The translations under genes were made by a program, and so were the position numbers. A stretch of DNA of 64,000 bases, from NCBI RefSeq assembly GCF_014852685.1, contig NZ_JACZDF010000001.1:558001-622000 (forward strand). The letters are read 5' to 3'. Below the pieces are notes generated by a model. The model did not search any database. It was not told the origin of the DNA and saw only the letters and a program-made list of their open reading frames with translations. The DNA is from Flavimobilis rhizosphaerae (GTDB lineage Bacteria; Actinomycetota; Actinomycetes; Actinomycetales; Cellulomonadaceae). How positions within the stretch are numbered: position 1 is the stretch's first letter; each line of letters starts with the position of its first letter. Of the stretch, positions 26,545 through 35,758 are shown one piece after another.

Positions 26545-26684
26545 GCGCCCACCCCCCTCACCCACCGGGTCGCACGCCGTGGCGGGACCCCGATACCGTG
26601 CGGGAACGGCACCGCCACGCGTACCATCGGCGACGACAGGGCGCGCTCGCCGCGCCGCAGGGGGCGACACAGGGTTGGACGGAC

Positions 26685-27368
26685 ATGGCAGAAGCACGTC
26701 GACGGACAGGCATGCGGGCCGAGACGCGAGAGAAGCGCGTGCGCATCCTCGACGCAGCGCTGCGCACGTTCGGGGCGAAGGGCTACACCAACGCCTCCCT
26801 CGCCGACATCGCCGAGCAGGTTGACATGACGCACGCGGGCGTCCTCCACCACTTCGGCTCGAAGCACGCCCTGCTCCTCGAGGTCCTCCAGCACCGGGAC
26901 ACCGACGACGTCGTCGACCTGCCGGACCAGCACATGCCCGACGGCATCGAGCTCTTCCGTCACCTCGTCCGCACCGCGTTCGTCAATGCCCGCCGCGCCG
27001 GGATCGTCCAGGCGTACGCCGTGCTCTCCGCGGAGTCCGTCACGGAGGGCAACCCTGGCCGACCCTACTTCACGGGCCGGTTCCGCACCCTGCGCGACGA
27101 GACCGTGCGCGCCTTCACGACGATGTGCGCCGAGCAGGGCACCGCGGTCCCCGAGGACGTCGAGCTCGCGGCCGCCGCGATCCTCGCCGTCATGGACGGG
27201 CTCCAGGTGCAGTGGCTTCTCGACCCCGACCGCATCGACCTCGGCCGGGCGAGCGCACGGGCGATCGAGGCGATCGTCGCGTCGGTTCTCGGTCCCCGCA
27301 CGGACGTCCTCGGCCCGTGGGAGAGCTGGGCGCCCGATCTCCTCGAGCTCGTGGCCGAGCTCCGCTGA
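26685..27368 (+). CDS. TetR-family transcriptional regulator
   Basis: A 227-residue one-component regulator. The helix-turn-helix lies at about residues 20-60: ILDAALRTFGAKGYTNASLA then DIAEQVDMTHAGVLHHFGSK, with the typical YHHF-like end. The C-terminal all-helical domain binds an unknown ligand. ATG 26685 has GGACGGAC upstream. The target is not evident; the flanking SDR and MATE genes are candidates. It runs in the same direction as the following Sua5-like gene, but that gene has its own promoter. Confidence 0.85.
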   Translation: MAEARRRTGMRAETREKRVRILDAALRTFGAKGYTNASLADIAEQVDMTHAGVLHHFGSKHALLLEVLQHRDTDDVVDLPDQHMPDGIELFRHLVRTAFVNARRAGIVQAYAVLSAESVTEGNPGRPYFTGRFRTLRDETVRAFTTMCAEQGTAVPEDVELAAAAILAVMDGLQVQWLLDPDRIDLGRASARAIEAIVASVLGPRTDVLGPWESWAPDLLELVAELR

Positions 27369-27412
27369 GGGCGTTCCTCCCGCAAGAGGGCCGCTCGACG
27401 TAGGCTCGGGTC

Positions 27413-28036
27413 ATGGCACGCTACGTCGAGGTCCACCCGCACGATCCCCAGCCGCGCGCGATCGCCCAGACCGTCGCACTCCTGCGTGACGGCGGCATCG
27501 TCGCCTACCCGACCGACTCGGGCTACGCGCTCGGCGCCGCGATCGGCAACCACGAGGGCGCCGACCGCATCCGGCGCATCCGCCACCTCGGTGAGGGGCA
27601 TCACTTCACGCTCGTGTGCTCCGACTTCGCCCAGCTCGGCCAGCTCGTCCACCTCGACAACGCGGCTTTCCGTGCCGTCAAGCATGCGACGCCCGGCCCG
27701 TACACGTTCATCCTCCCCGCGACGAAGGAGGTGCCGCGCCGCCTCGCGCACCCGCGCAAGAAGACCGTCGGAGTGCGCATCCCCGAGCACCCCGTCGTCC
27801 GCGCGCTCCTGCGCGAGCTCGGCGAGCCGCTCCTCTCGTCGACCCTCCTCCTGCCCGACCACGACGAGCCGCTCACGCAGGGCTGGGTCATCAAGGACGA
27901 GCTCGACCACGAGCTCGACGCCGTCCTCGACGACGGCGAGGAGACCGAGGCCCGTCCCACGACGGTCGTCGACCTCTCCGACGGCGCGCCGGTCGTCGTC
28001 CGCGTCGGTTCGGGCGACCCGACGCCCTTCGAGTAG
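27413..28036 (+). CDS. Sua5/YciO/YrdC-family protein
   Basis: A 207-residue protein of the YrdC fold. GGIVAYPTDSGYALGAAI is the nucleotide-binding start, followed by HHFTLVC, PGPYTFILPATKEVPRR and KKTVGVRIPEHP. The family makes threonylcarbamoyl-AMP for tRNA t6A modification (TsaC/Sua5), but this length and the PTDSGYAL variant resemble the YciO subgroup, whose role is less certain. ATG 27413 lies six bases after TAGGCT (27401-27406), so the transcript is probably leaderless. A terminator follows. Confidence 0.85.
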   Translation: MARYVEVHPHDPQPRAIAQTVALLRDGGIVAYPTDSGYALGAAIGNHEGADRIRRIRHLGEGHHFTLVCSDFAQLGQLVHLDNAAFRAVKHATPGPYTFILPATKEVPRRLAHPRKKTVGVRIPEHPVVRALLRELGEPLLSSTLLLPDHDEPLTQGWVIKDELDHELDAVLDDGEETEARPTTVVDLSDGAPVVVRVGSGDPTPFE

Positions 28037-28049
28037 CGCGTGCGCACAC

Positions 28050-28089
28050 CGACGGCGCCGTCCCCACCCTGCCGGGGACGGCGCCGTCG
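28050..28089. terminator. Bidirectional terminator with 16-bp perfect stem
   Basis: CGACGGCGCCGTCCCC (28050-28065) pairs perfectly with 28074-28089 over an eight-base loop, between convergent genes. Confidence 0.8.
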
Positions 28090-28097
28090 GCGCGTGC

Positions 28098-29102
28098 TCA
28101 GGATTTCTGGAGCGCGATGATCGTGCGGATCGTCGCGACGATCTCCGCGCGCACGTCCTCGTGGACGATCCCGAGCACATCCTGCGTGACCGCGGGATCC
28201 GTCACCGCGGCACGGTCCTGGAAGACCGCGGCGTCGACGAGGCGGATGCCGTGCTCCTTGCCTGCGGCCGCCGTCGCGGCGTCGTACTGCTCCATCGCCG
28301 GAAGGACTGCCTCGAGCGGCACCGTGACGACGTCGGACACGTCGCGACCGAGCTCGGCGCAGATGATCTCGTTGAGCTCGCGGTAGGAGAGGTTGTAGTC
28401 GTTGATCGCGTAGCGACCGCCGTGCTCGCCCTGCTCCATCGCGCCGACCGCGGCCTGCGCGACCTGGCGGACCGTCACGGCTGACGTCGAGCCTCGCTGG
28501 ACGTGGACCGCGCCCTCGGTCGCCGCGACCCGGTTGACGAACATCTCCCACAGCGGCATGCGGCCGGGCATCTGGCCGAAGATGTACGGCAGACGCAGCG
28601 TCATGACAGCCATGGCACCGTCGCCCTCGAGGTACGCGACCTCCTCCTGCGCGAGGCGCGTCCGCGGGTAGCCGTTGCGGGTGCGGTAGCCGAGATCGGG
28701 CCACAGCTCGCCGAACTCGGCGGTGTAGGAGCCGTAGAGCACGAAGCGCTCGACGCCGACCCGGCGGGCGGCGCGGGCCACGCGCTGCGTGGGGCGCACG
28801 TTCGCGTTGTAGAAGTAGTGGGCCGACGGGGCGTCGGGCACGACGCGCTCGTCGGCGCCAGCCGCATAGAAGACCGCGTGCTTGCCGGCGAGGAGGTTCG
28901 CGAGCTCGCCGTCCGACATCTCGGTGATGTCGCCGAGCAGCTCGACGACGGGCTCACCGCCGAGGTCGTCGAAGAGGCCGTCCGCCGGCACCGGCGGGAG
29001 CGACAGCGAGGTGACGCGGTAGCCGCGACGCACGAGCTCCCGGGTGGTGTGGTAGCCGAGGAGGCCCGTGCCTCCGACGACGAGGACGTCCAGCATCGTC
29101 AT
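28098..29102 (-). CDS. NAD(P)-dependent epimerase/dehydratase-family protein
   Basis: A 334-residue extended SDR. MLDVLVVGGTGLLGYHTTRE provides the GxxGxxG nucleotide-binding loop; VERFVLYGSYTAEFG and MTLRLPYIFG are the central-strand and substrate-domain motifs. The catalytic YxxxK is not evident (GYPRTRLAQEE stands near the place), so it may act as an atypical reductase or regulator. ATG 29102 has AGAAGG four bases upstream on its strand; MLDV at 29096 is the alternative. It shares the minus strand with a cupredoxin gene but is about 190 bases away. Substrate unknown. Confidence 0.8.
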   Translation of the reverse strand: MTMLDVLVVGGTGLLGYHTTRELVRRGYRVTSLSLPPVPADGLFDDLGGEPVVELLGDITEMSDGELANLLAGKHAVFYAAGADERVVPDAPSAHYFYNANVRPTQRVARAARRVGVERFVLYGSYTAEFGELWPDLGYRTRNGYPRTRLAQEEVAYLEGDGAMAVMTLRLPYIFGQMPGRMPLWEMFVNRVAATEGAVHVQRGSTSAVTVRQVAQAAVGAMEQGEHGGRYAINDYNLSYRELNEIICAELGRDVSDVVTVPLEAVLPAMEQYDAATAAAGKEHGIRLVDAAVFQDRAAVTDPAVTQDVLGIVHEDVRAEIVATIRTIIALQKS

Positions 29103-29289
29103 GCCCTTCTCTGAGTCCTGCGGTGCTCTCACCTTCAGTTATCCCACCCCGCTCGCGGGGAGAGCGGGCCGATGGTCCCCGCGCTCCCAGGCCGTTGGTC
29201 CTCGATTCGTGCGGGTGACGCGTGTCCCCGGGGGTGCGGCAGCGTGTGCGGACGTCTTGGTGTCAAGAGAGTCGACGTCGACGGGTGCG

Positions 29290-29682
29290 TCAGCCGGTGA
29301 TCGTCATGACCATGCCGGCCTCGCGGTGCCCCGTGACGGCGCACCACGCGTCGAGCGTGCCGTCGACGACCCCGACGACGAGGGTCGCCGTCTCCCCCCG
29401 GGGCAGCAGCGGCGTCTGCATCCCGCTCGCCGTCACGAGGTCGTGCGGCATGCCGTCGACGTTCTTGAGCTCGATGACGAGGCTGCGACCGTCGGGCACC
29501 GCGATCTCCTGCGGGTGGAACCGCATGTCGCGCGCGAGCACGGGCACGTGGTAGCTGCCGTCGTCCGCGACGTACGGGGCGGCCGGCTCCTCGGGCGCCT
29601 GCGGGCCGCACGCGGCGAGGGCGAGGACGGCGGTGAGGACGACGGCGGTGCGCCGCAGGGCAGGACGGCGAAGGCTCTTCAC
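29290..29682 (-). CDS. Cupredoxin-domain lipoprotein
   Basis: A 130-residue exported copper protein. A signal peptide ends in the lipobox LALAAC (lipidated Cys25). A plastocyanin-like domain follows with type 1 copper ligands in canonical spacing: His80 (GMPHDL), Cys114, His119 and Met124 (WCAVTGHREAGM). It is therefore anchored at the outer face of the membrane and may carry electrons or copper; no partner oxidase is nearby. GTG 29682 lies six bases after TAGGGT on the minus strand, indicating a leaderless transcript. Confidence 0.85.
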   Translation of the reverse strand: MKSLRRPALRRTAVVLTAVLALAACGPQAPEEPAAPYVADDGSYHVPVLARDMRFHPQEIAVPDGRSLVIELKNVDGMPHDLVTASGMQTPLLPRGETATLVVGVVDGTLDAWCAVTGHREAGMVMTITG

Positions 29683-29778
29683 CCGTCGACCCTAGCCCCG
29701 CACACGCTGGAGCGGCCCGCCGGTGCAGGCCGGGTGCGAGGATGGCCTCGCACGTCCACGACGATGAGGAGGCAGCGC

Positions 29779-30864
29779 ATGGCAGCGGTCAAGGTCGGGA
29801 TCCTCGGCTACGGGCTCGGTGGGGCCGCGTTCCACGCGCCGTTCGTCGCGTCGACCCCAGGGCTCGAGCTCACAGCGGTCGTCACGGGCCGCGCCGCGGC
29901 CGCCGAGGAGATCCGCTGCCGTTACCCCGGGGCGCGCGTCCTGCCCGACACCGACGCCCTGTGGCGGGCGGGCGTCGACGTCGTCATCGTCACGACCCCC
30001 AACCGCACGCACGTACCGCTCGCGCGTGCCGCGCTCGAGCGAGGCCTCGGCGTCGTCGTCGACAAGCCGGCGGCGCCCGACGGGGCGACGCTGCGACGCC
30101 TCGGTGAGCTCGCCGACGCGCGCGGCGCCCTCCTCACCGTGTTCCACAACCGTCGGTGGGACGACGACCACCTCACGCTGCGCCGCCTCCTCGGCGAGGG
30201 AGCGCTCGGGGAGGTCCTCCGCTACGAGGCCCGGTGGGAGTCGTGGCGGCCCGTGCCGCGCGGCGGCTGGCGCGAGTCCGCCGACCCGGCGGACCTGCCG
30301 GGGCTGCTCCACGATCTCGGCACACACCTCGTCGACCAGGCGCTCGACGTGCTCGGTCCGGTCGCGACGGTCTACGCGGAGACCGACGTGCGCCGTGCGG
30401 GCGTCGGCGCGGACGACGACGCGTTCGTCGCGCTCACGCACGTCGGCGGGGCGCGCTCGCACCTCGCCGTGAGCGCGCTCGTGCCGGTGCCCGGGCCGCG
30501 CCTGCGTGTCGTCGGCGCCCACGGCCAGGTCGAGACGTGGGGCCTCGACCCGCAGGAGGTCGCGCTGCGGGCCGGTCGCCGCCCCGTGGGCGACGGCCTC
30601 ACGGACGACGGCACGTTGTGGGGCGTGCGCACCCCCGCGGGCACGATGACGCTCACGACGGGTGGTCCCGAGGGGACCACGACGAGCGACGTGCCGCTCG
30701 TCCCCGGCGACCACGGCGCGTTCTACGCGCAGCTCGCCGAGGCCGCCGCGGGACGCGGGCCCGTCCCGGTGAGCGTCGAGAGCGCGGCGGTGACGCTCGA
30801 CGTCGTCGCGGCCGCGCACCGTGCGGCCGCGACGGGGCAGGCCGTCACGCTCGGCGCGCGCTGA
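29779..30864 (+). CDS. Gfo/Idh/MocA-family oxidoreductase
   Basis: A 361-residue NAD(P)-dependent sugar- or inositol-type oxidoreductase. The Rossmann start VKVGILGYGLGGAAFHAPF, the VVIVTTPNRTH strand and VVVDKPAAPD (family EKP-like motif with the catalytic Lys) are clear, followed by a C-terminal substrate domain containing LHDLGTHLVDQAL, whose His is the usual catalytic partner. The ATG at 29779 has GAGGAGG upstream. It resembles the YdgJ/YvaA branch, but the substrate cannot be assigned. It converges on an MFS gene only 15 bases away, with no room for a terminator. Confidence 0.85.
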   Translation: MAAVKVGILGYGLGGAAFHAPFVASTPGLELTAVVTGRAAAAEEIRCRYPGARVLPDTDALWRAGVDVVIVTTPNRTHVPLARAALERGLGVVVDKPAAPDGATLRRLGELADARGALLTVFHNRRWDDDHLTLRRLLGEGALGEVLRYEARWESWRPVPRGGWRESADPADLPGLLHDLGTHLVDQALDVLGPVATVYAETDVRRAGVGADDDAFVALTHVGGARSHLAVSALVPVPGPRLRVVGAHGQVETWGLDPQEVALRAGRRPVGDGLTDDGTLWGVRTPAGTMTLTTGGPEGTTTSDVPLVPGDHGAFYAQLAEAAAGRGPVPVSVESAAVTLDVVAAAHRAAATGQAVTLGAR

Positions 30865-30879
30865 GCCTCGTGCGGGACG

Positions 30880-32256
30880 TCAGGCGCGGGGGAGCGTCTC
30901 GAGGTGCCGGCGGAGCCGCCCGTCCTCGAACACCGCAATGACCACCCCGACGACGAGGATCGGCGCGAGCGAGAGCCATGCGAGCGTGAAGCCGCGGTCG
31001 GAGAACAGCGCGGGGCTCGTCTCTCCCACGAGGTCGAGGACGACGCCGAGGACACCCATCGCGAGAAGGTTTGCGACGAACGCGCCCGCGTTGACCATGC
31101 CGGTCGCGACGCCCTGCGAGCGCAGCGGTACGGTCGCGCGCGCCTGGTCGAGTCCGATGAGCGACGCGGGCCCCGAGACGCCCATGACGACGACGAGCAT
31201 GACGAGAACGCCGGCCGGCACGGGCCCGGGCCAGCCGAGCACGACGGCCCAGGCCGCGACCTGCACACTGACGGCGCCGAGGACGAGGCGCAGGCGCCGT
31301 TCGGCCCAGCGGGCGGAGAGGAAGCCGACGAGCGGGCTCACGACGACGAACGAGGCGACGTACACGGAGAGGATGCTGAGCGCGGTCTCGTCCGAGAGTC
31401 CCTCGGCGCGTGTCATGTAGGGGAAGCCCCAGAGGAGCACGAACGTGTACGCGGGCATCGCGGAGACGAAGTGGAGCCAGAACCCCGCGCGGGTCCCGGG
31501 GTCGAGAAGCGTGCGGCGCAGCGACGGGGCGTCGGGCGTCGGTGCGACGACCGCGTCACGCAGCACGGGCGGGGCCTCGTCCGTCGTCCGGTCCGTGCCG
31601 GACCCCGGATCTCGGTCCGTGAGGTCGATGTCAATCGAGACGGGCCGTGCGTCGCGCACGACGAGGACGACGAGGACCGCGGCGAGGAGGGTCACGGACC
31701 CGGCCGACGCGAACGCGGCCGTCCACCCGTGGAGGGCGACGAGCGCGACGAACGGACCGAGCGAGAGCAGCTGGCCGAGCTGGCCGACGAGCCCCGTCAC
31801 CTGCGTGGCGACGGGGACGGTGCGCGCGGGGAACCAGGCGGGCAGGAGGCGCACGGCCGGGATGAAGACGAACGCGTCGCCCGAGCCGACGAGCACGCGG
31901 GCGGCGACGGCGCCGGGCACGGAGTCGGCGAGGCCGAGGAGGATCTGGCCGACGCCGATGAGCGCGCAGCCGACCGTGAGCGAGAGGCGGGGACCGAAGC
32001 GGTCGAGGAACGAGCCGACGGGCACCTGGAGGCCGGCGTAGACGACGAGCTGGAGCACCGCGAACGACGACAGCGCGGACGAGGTCGTGCCGAAGCGGAC
32101 GGCGGCCTCGACGCCGGTCGCGGACAGCGACGAGCGGGCCGCGACGGCGAGGACGTAGGCGAGGAGCGCGACACCCCAGACGACGAGAGCGCGCCTCGTG
32201 ATCCGGTCGATCGGGCGAGGGGTGTCGTGGTGGCCTGCCGGGCCGTGTTGCGGCAC
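30880..32256 (-). CDS. MFS transporter
   Basis: A 458-residue major-facilitator permease with about twelve helices. GSFLDRFGPRLSL is the loop 2-3 signature (DRxGxR), and LDQARATVPLRSQGVATGMV lies in the second half. A cytosolic loop between the halves is long, acidic and Thr-rich (about 60 residues). The distribution of charged residues fits a nitrate/organic anion or sugar-phosphate type antiporter only loosely; substrate unknown. GTG 32256 has AAGGAA upstream. An ATG at 32316 in the same frame overlaps a likely -10 box and is rejected as the start. Confidence 0.82.
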   Translation of the reverse strand: MPQHGPAGHHDTPRPIDRITRRALVVWGVALLAYVLAVAARSSLSATGVEAAVRFGTTSSALSSFAVLQLVVYAGLQVPVGSFLDRFGPRLSLTVGCALIGVGQILLGLADSVPGAVAARVLVGSGDAFVFIPAVRLLPAWFPARTVPVATQVTGLVGQLGQLLSLGPFVALVALHGWTAAFASAGSVTLLAAVLVVLVVRDARPVSIDIDLTDRDPGSGTDRTTDEAPPVLRDAVVAPTPDAPSLRRTLLDPGTRAGFWLHFVSAMPAYTFVLLWGFPYMTRAEGLSDETALSILSVYVASFVVVSPLVGFLSARWAERRLRLVLGAVSVQVAAWAVVLGWPGPVPAGVLVMLVVVMGVSGPASLIGLDQARATVPLRSQGVATGMVNAGAFVANLLAMGVLGVVLDLVGETSPALFSDRGFTLAWLSLAPILVVGVVIAVFEDGRLRRHLETLPRA

Positions 32257-32275
32257 TGGGGGTTCCTTCCGCGAA

Positions 32276-32320
32276 GGCCCGGCCTTCCGGGCCGGGGAGG
32301 GTGGGTGCTGAAACATCCTA
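32276..32320 (-). promoter_or_regulatory. Promoter and leader hairpin of the MFS gene
   Basis: On the minus strand TAGGAT (32320-32315) would start transcription near 32308. The leader then folds into a perfect hairpin, GGCCCGG-N4-CCGGGCC (32293-32276), ending about 20 bases before the GTG and just before the ribosome site. Confidence 0.4.
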
Positions 32321-32424
32321 CCTTTAGGGTGCCCCTGTGGTCCGAGCGTCTCACCGCGCGCGTATCCGGCGCTCGCCCGGCCCACGTGGAACGGCGCCCG
32401 CACCGTCCCTTCCCGAGACGACAA

Positions 32425-32454
32425 CGCCGGGCCGCGCATGTGCGCGACCCGGCG
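32425..32454 (-). terminator. Terminator of ppc
   Basis: CGCCGGG-C-CGCGCA pairs with TGCGCG-A-CCCGGCG over a two-base turn, starting 21 bases after the ppc stop on the minus strand. Confidence 0.7.
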
Positions 32455-32475
32455 TCAATGTGCCGCGCAGGAGGC

Positions 32476-35160
32476 TCAGCCCGTGTTCTGGAGACCGGCA
32501 GCAACACCGTTGAGCGTGATGAGCAGGAGCCGCTTGATCCGTGCGATCTCCTCCTCCGGCCGGTTGTCGTCGAGACGCAGCGACCGCAGCGCGCGCACCT
32601 GGATGAGTGAGAGCGCGTCGACGTAGGGGCTGCGCATCTGCACCGCTCGGCCAAGCACGCGCATGTTCGCGAGCATCCGGTCCTTGCCCGTCGTGCGCAG
32701 CACCCACTCCTTGGTGAGCGCCATCTCCTCGAGCACGAGCGCCGCGAGGTCCTCACGGTCGCCGAGCGCGAGGTAGCGGGCCGCGATGCGCTCGTCCGTC
32801 TTCGCGAGCGACATCTCGACGTTGTCGATCATCGTCGAGAACAACGGCCAGCTCTCGTACGCGCGGCGCAGCTCGTTGACGTCGCCCACGGCTGCGAGGG
32901 CCGTCCCGAGGCCGAACCAGCCCGTGAGGTTGATGCGCGCCTGCGACCACGCGAAGACCCACGGGATCGCACGGAGGTCGTCGAGCGAGTTGATCGACAG
33001 ACCACGCTTCGCAGGGCGCGAGCCGAGCGGCAGCAGCCCGACCTCCTCCTGAGGCGTCACCTGCGCGAACCACGCGGGGAAGCCGGGGGAGTGGACGAGC
33101 TCGAAGAACCGCTTGCGCGATGCCGTGTCCATGACTGCGGCGATGCCCGCGAAGGCCTCCGCAGCCTCGGAGTTGCGCTGCTCGTTGCTCGGCGCGGACG
33201 CGAGCAGCGTCGCGGCTGCGACCTGGTCGATGTGCCGGGCCGCGATCGCCGGGTCGCCGTACCGCGCCGCGATGACCTCGCCCTGCTCCGTGAGCTTGAA
33301 ACGGCCGTCGACCGAGTGGGGCGGCTGCGCGAGGATCGCGCGGTTCGCCGGGCCGCCACCACGGCCGAGCGCGCCGCCACGGCCGTGGAACAGCGTGAGC
33401 GTGATGTTGTTGCGCTGTGCCCAGTCGGCGATGCGCTGCTGCGCGTCGTAGAGCGCGAGCGTCGCCGACACCGGACCGACGTCCTTCGAGGAGTCGGAGT
33501 AGCCGAGCATGACCTCGAGGCGGCGCTCCGTCGCCGCGAGCCGCTCGACGACCTCGGGCTGAGTGATGTACTCCTCGAGCACGCCGACCGACGCCTCGAG
33601 GTCCGCGAACGTCTCGAAGAGCGGGATGACGTCGAGCACGGGCAGGTCTGCGTCCTCGCCGAGCGCGTGACGTGCGAGCTCGTAGACGTTGCCGAGGTCC
33701 TCCGCCGACGTCGTGAACGACACGATGTAGCGCCGCGCGGCCGGAACGCCGTAGCGGTCCTGGACGAACGCGATCGCCCGGAACGTGTCGAGCACCTCGA
33801 CCGCACGCTCCGAGAGCGGACCGTCGACCCCGTGCTCCGCGATCTCCGCGAGCGTCTCGCGGTGCACCTGCGAGTGCTGGCGCACCTCGTGCTCCGCGAG
33901 GTGGAAGCCGAACGTCTGCACCTGCCAGATGACCTGCTGGAGCTCGCCGTACGCGACACGCGTCGCACGCGCCTCGACGAGCGAGCGCTGGACGACGAGA
34001 AGGTCCTCGAGCAGTTCGTCCGACGTGCGATAGGCGAGGTCCGCGTCACGACGACGCGTCGCGCTCACACGCTCCGCGACGACGAGGAGCACCCGACGGT
34101 GCGGCTCGTTGGGCGACCGCACCGCGATCTCCCGCGTGAGCTCTTCAGCCATGCGCGTCTGCGTGCGCCACAGCGCCGTGAGCTCGGCCGAGCCGGGCGT
34201 CGAGTCACCGTCGTGCGTGAGGCTGCGGCCCAGCTCCGCGACGACGCTCTCGAGCGCGACGAGCACATGCTCGTTCGCGATCGCCGCCGCCTGCTTCGTG
34301 ATCGCCGCCGTGACATTCGGGTTGCCGTCGCGGTCTGCGCCGATCCACGTGCCGAGCCGCACGAAGGGGGCGACCCGCGGCTCGACGAGCCCCGCGTCCT
34401 CACCATTGAGCAGGTCGTCGAAGCGACGGTAGACGACGGGGAAGGTCTCGAAGAGCGTCTGGTCGAAGACGTTCATTGCGGTGCGGACCTCGTCGAGCGG
34501 CGACGGCTTCGACGAGCGCAGCGGCGCCGTGCGCCACAGCGTGTCGATCTGGCCGAGCAGACGACGGTGGTTGTCCGCGAGCGTGATGCCGCCGATCGCC
34601 TGGACGTCGCGCTCCGCGAGGAGCTCCGTGATCCTGCGGATCGCCGCGGCCACCGCACGGCGACGGGCCTCGGTCGGGTGTGCCGTGAGCACCGGACGGA
34701 ACTCGAGCGCACGGATACGCCGCGCAGTTTCCTCCGCGCCGACCTCGTCGCGCAGCCGCGCGACCGCCGACTGCACGTCGTCGTTGAGGGCCGACACCGC
34801 GCCCGTGTCGGCCTCGCGACGCCGCAGGATGCGCACGCGGTGGTGCTCCTCAGCGAGGTTGACGAGGTGGAAGTAGCACGTGAACGCCCGGGCGACCTGC
34901 TCGGCACGCTCGAGCGAGAACGACTCGATGAGAGCCTCGGCCGCCTCGATCGACGCCGAGCCGTCCTCGTCGTACGCCGCGATCGTCAGCGAACGCAGAC
35001 GCTCGACGTCGTCGAGGAGGTCCTCGCCGACTGACTCCGTGAGGATCTGACCGAGCATGCCGCCGAGCAGACGGACGTCCGCGCGCAGCTCGTCCGGCAT
35101 CTCGTGCCGTGCCGTCCCGCGCTCGTCCGGCTGTGTGGGGGTGGGTTCCAGATGGGTCAC
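32476..35160 (-). CDS. ppc: Phosphoenolpyruvate carboxylase
   Basis: PEP carboxylase makes oxaloacetate from PEP and bicarbonate, refilling the TCA cycle. About 894 residues, the usual bacterial length. Signatures: LTAHPTEARRR (catalytic His), the mobile loop FHGRGGALGRGGGP, GYSDSSKDVGPVSA, and the C-terminal LLLITLNGVAAGLQNTG ending in the conserved NTG. GTG 35160 is preferred because TATGGT lies seven bases upstream (35173-35168), as for leaderless genes here; ATG 35172 lies inside that hexamer but has AAGG upstream and remains possible. It follows the HIT gene on the same strand by about 80 bases and has its own terminator. Confidence 0.95.
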   Translation of the reverse strand: MTHLEPTPTQPDERGTARHEMPDELRADVRLLGGMLGQILTESVGEDLLDDVERLRSLTIAAYDEDGSASIEAAEALIESFSLERAEQVARAFTCYFHLVNLAEEHHRVRILRRREADTGAVSALNDDVQSAVARLRDEVGAEETARRIRALEFRPVLTAHPTEARRRAVAAAIRRITELLAERDVQAIGGITLADNHRRLLGQIDTLWRTAPLRSSKPSPLDEVRTAMNVFDQTLFETFPVVYRRFDDLLNGEDAGLVEPRVAPFVRLGTWIGADRDGNPNVTAAITKQAAAIANEHVLVALESVVAELGRSLTHDGDSTPGSAELTALWRTQTRMAEELTREIAVRSPNEPHRRVLLVVAERVSATRRRDADLAYRTSDELLEDLLVVQRSLVEARATRVAYGELQQVIWQVQTFGFHLAEHEVRQHSQVHRETLAEIAEHGVDGPLSERAVEVLDTFRAIAFVQDRYGVPAARRYIVSFTTSAEDLGNVYELARHALGEDADLPVLDVIPLFETFADLEASVGVLEEYITQPEVVERLAATERRLEVMLGYSDSSKDVGPVSATLALYDAQQRIADWAQRNNITLTLFHGRGGALGRGGGPANRAILAQPPHSVDGRFKLTEQGEVIAARYGDPAIAARHIDQVAAATLLASAPSNEQRNSEAAEAFAGIAAVMDTASRKRFFELVHSPGFPAWFAQVTPQEEVGLLPLGSRPAKRGLSINSLDDLRAIPWVFAWSQARINLTGWFGLGTALAAVGDVNELRRAYESWPLFSTMIDNVEMSLAKTDERIAARYLALGDREDLAALVLEEMALTKEWVLRTTGKDRMLANMRVLGRAVQMRSPYVDALSLIQVRALRSLRLDDNRPEEEIARIKRLLLITLNGVAAGLQNTG

Positions 35161-35241
35161 GTCCCCGACCATAGGACCTTCACCGCGCCCGGCGCGCGTC
35201 TGTTCGTCATGCGGTCCCGCGCGCGGACCATGAAGGGCATC

Positions 35242-35685
35242 TCAGTCGGGCGCGCCGAGCGTCGGCGGGACGTGCGCTCCCTCGCCGCCCGCACGCAGCG
35301 CGGCGCGCACCCGCTCCATCGCGTCGTCGAGCTCGTCGGCCGGCACGTCCGACCTCGCGTGCGCGAACGACAGCTCCGCCTCGCCCCACGCAGGCAGCAC
35401 GTGAAGATGCAGGTGAGGGACCTCGAAGCCGGCGACGAGGAGCGCCGCGCGCGGCGCCTCGAACGCCACCTCCTGCGCCCGACCGATCGCGGCAGCGACC
35501 CGGGACAGGTGCGCGAGCAGACCGTCGTCCGCCTGCGTGAATGACGCCACCTCCGCACGGGGGACGACGAGCACGTGCCCAGGAGTGATCGGAGCGATGG
35601 TCGCGAACGCCACAGCGACCGGGTCCGACCACACGAACCGTCCAGGGATCTCGCCGTCGATGATGCGTGTGAAGAGCGTCGCCAT
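35242..35685 (-). CDS. HIT-family nucleotide hydrolase
   Basis: A 147-residue histidine-triad protein. FTRIIDGEIPGRFVW is the typical N-terminus, ITPGHVLVVPR follows, and the catalytic triad sits in VPHLHLHVLP (HxHxH). HIT proteins cleave AMP from nucleotide conjugates such as AMP-lysine or adenosine phosphoramidates. ATG 35685 lies six bases after TAGATT on the minus strand, indicating a leaderless transcript. The C-terminus (about 35 residues) is an acidic extension. It is divergent from the AAA ATPase gene. Confidence 0.88.
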   Translation of the reverse strand: MATLFTRIIDGEIPGRFVWSDPVAVAFATIAPITPGHVLVVPRAEVASFTQADDGLLAHLSRVAAAIGRAQEVAFEAPRAALLVAGFEVPHLHLHVLPAWGEAELSFAHARSDVPADELDDAMERVRAALRAGGEGAHVPPTLGAPD

Positions 35686-35758
35686 GCGAGCAATCTACTG
35701 CGCTATCTTGACCGGGGCAGGCACGCGCGCGGACCGCGCGCACGAGGGAGGGGCCGTC

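Noticed and set aside
32257-32316. ATG at 32316 as the MFS start
   Set aside because: The ATG overlaps a TAGGAT -10 box and the extra residues cover the leader hairpin; GTG 32256 has a ribosome site.
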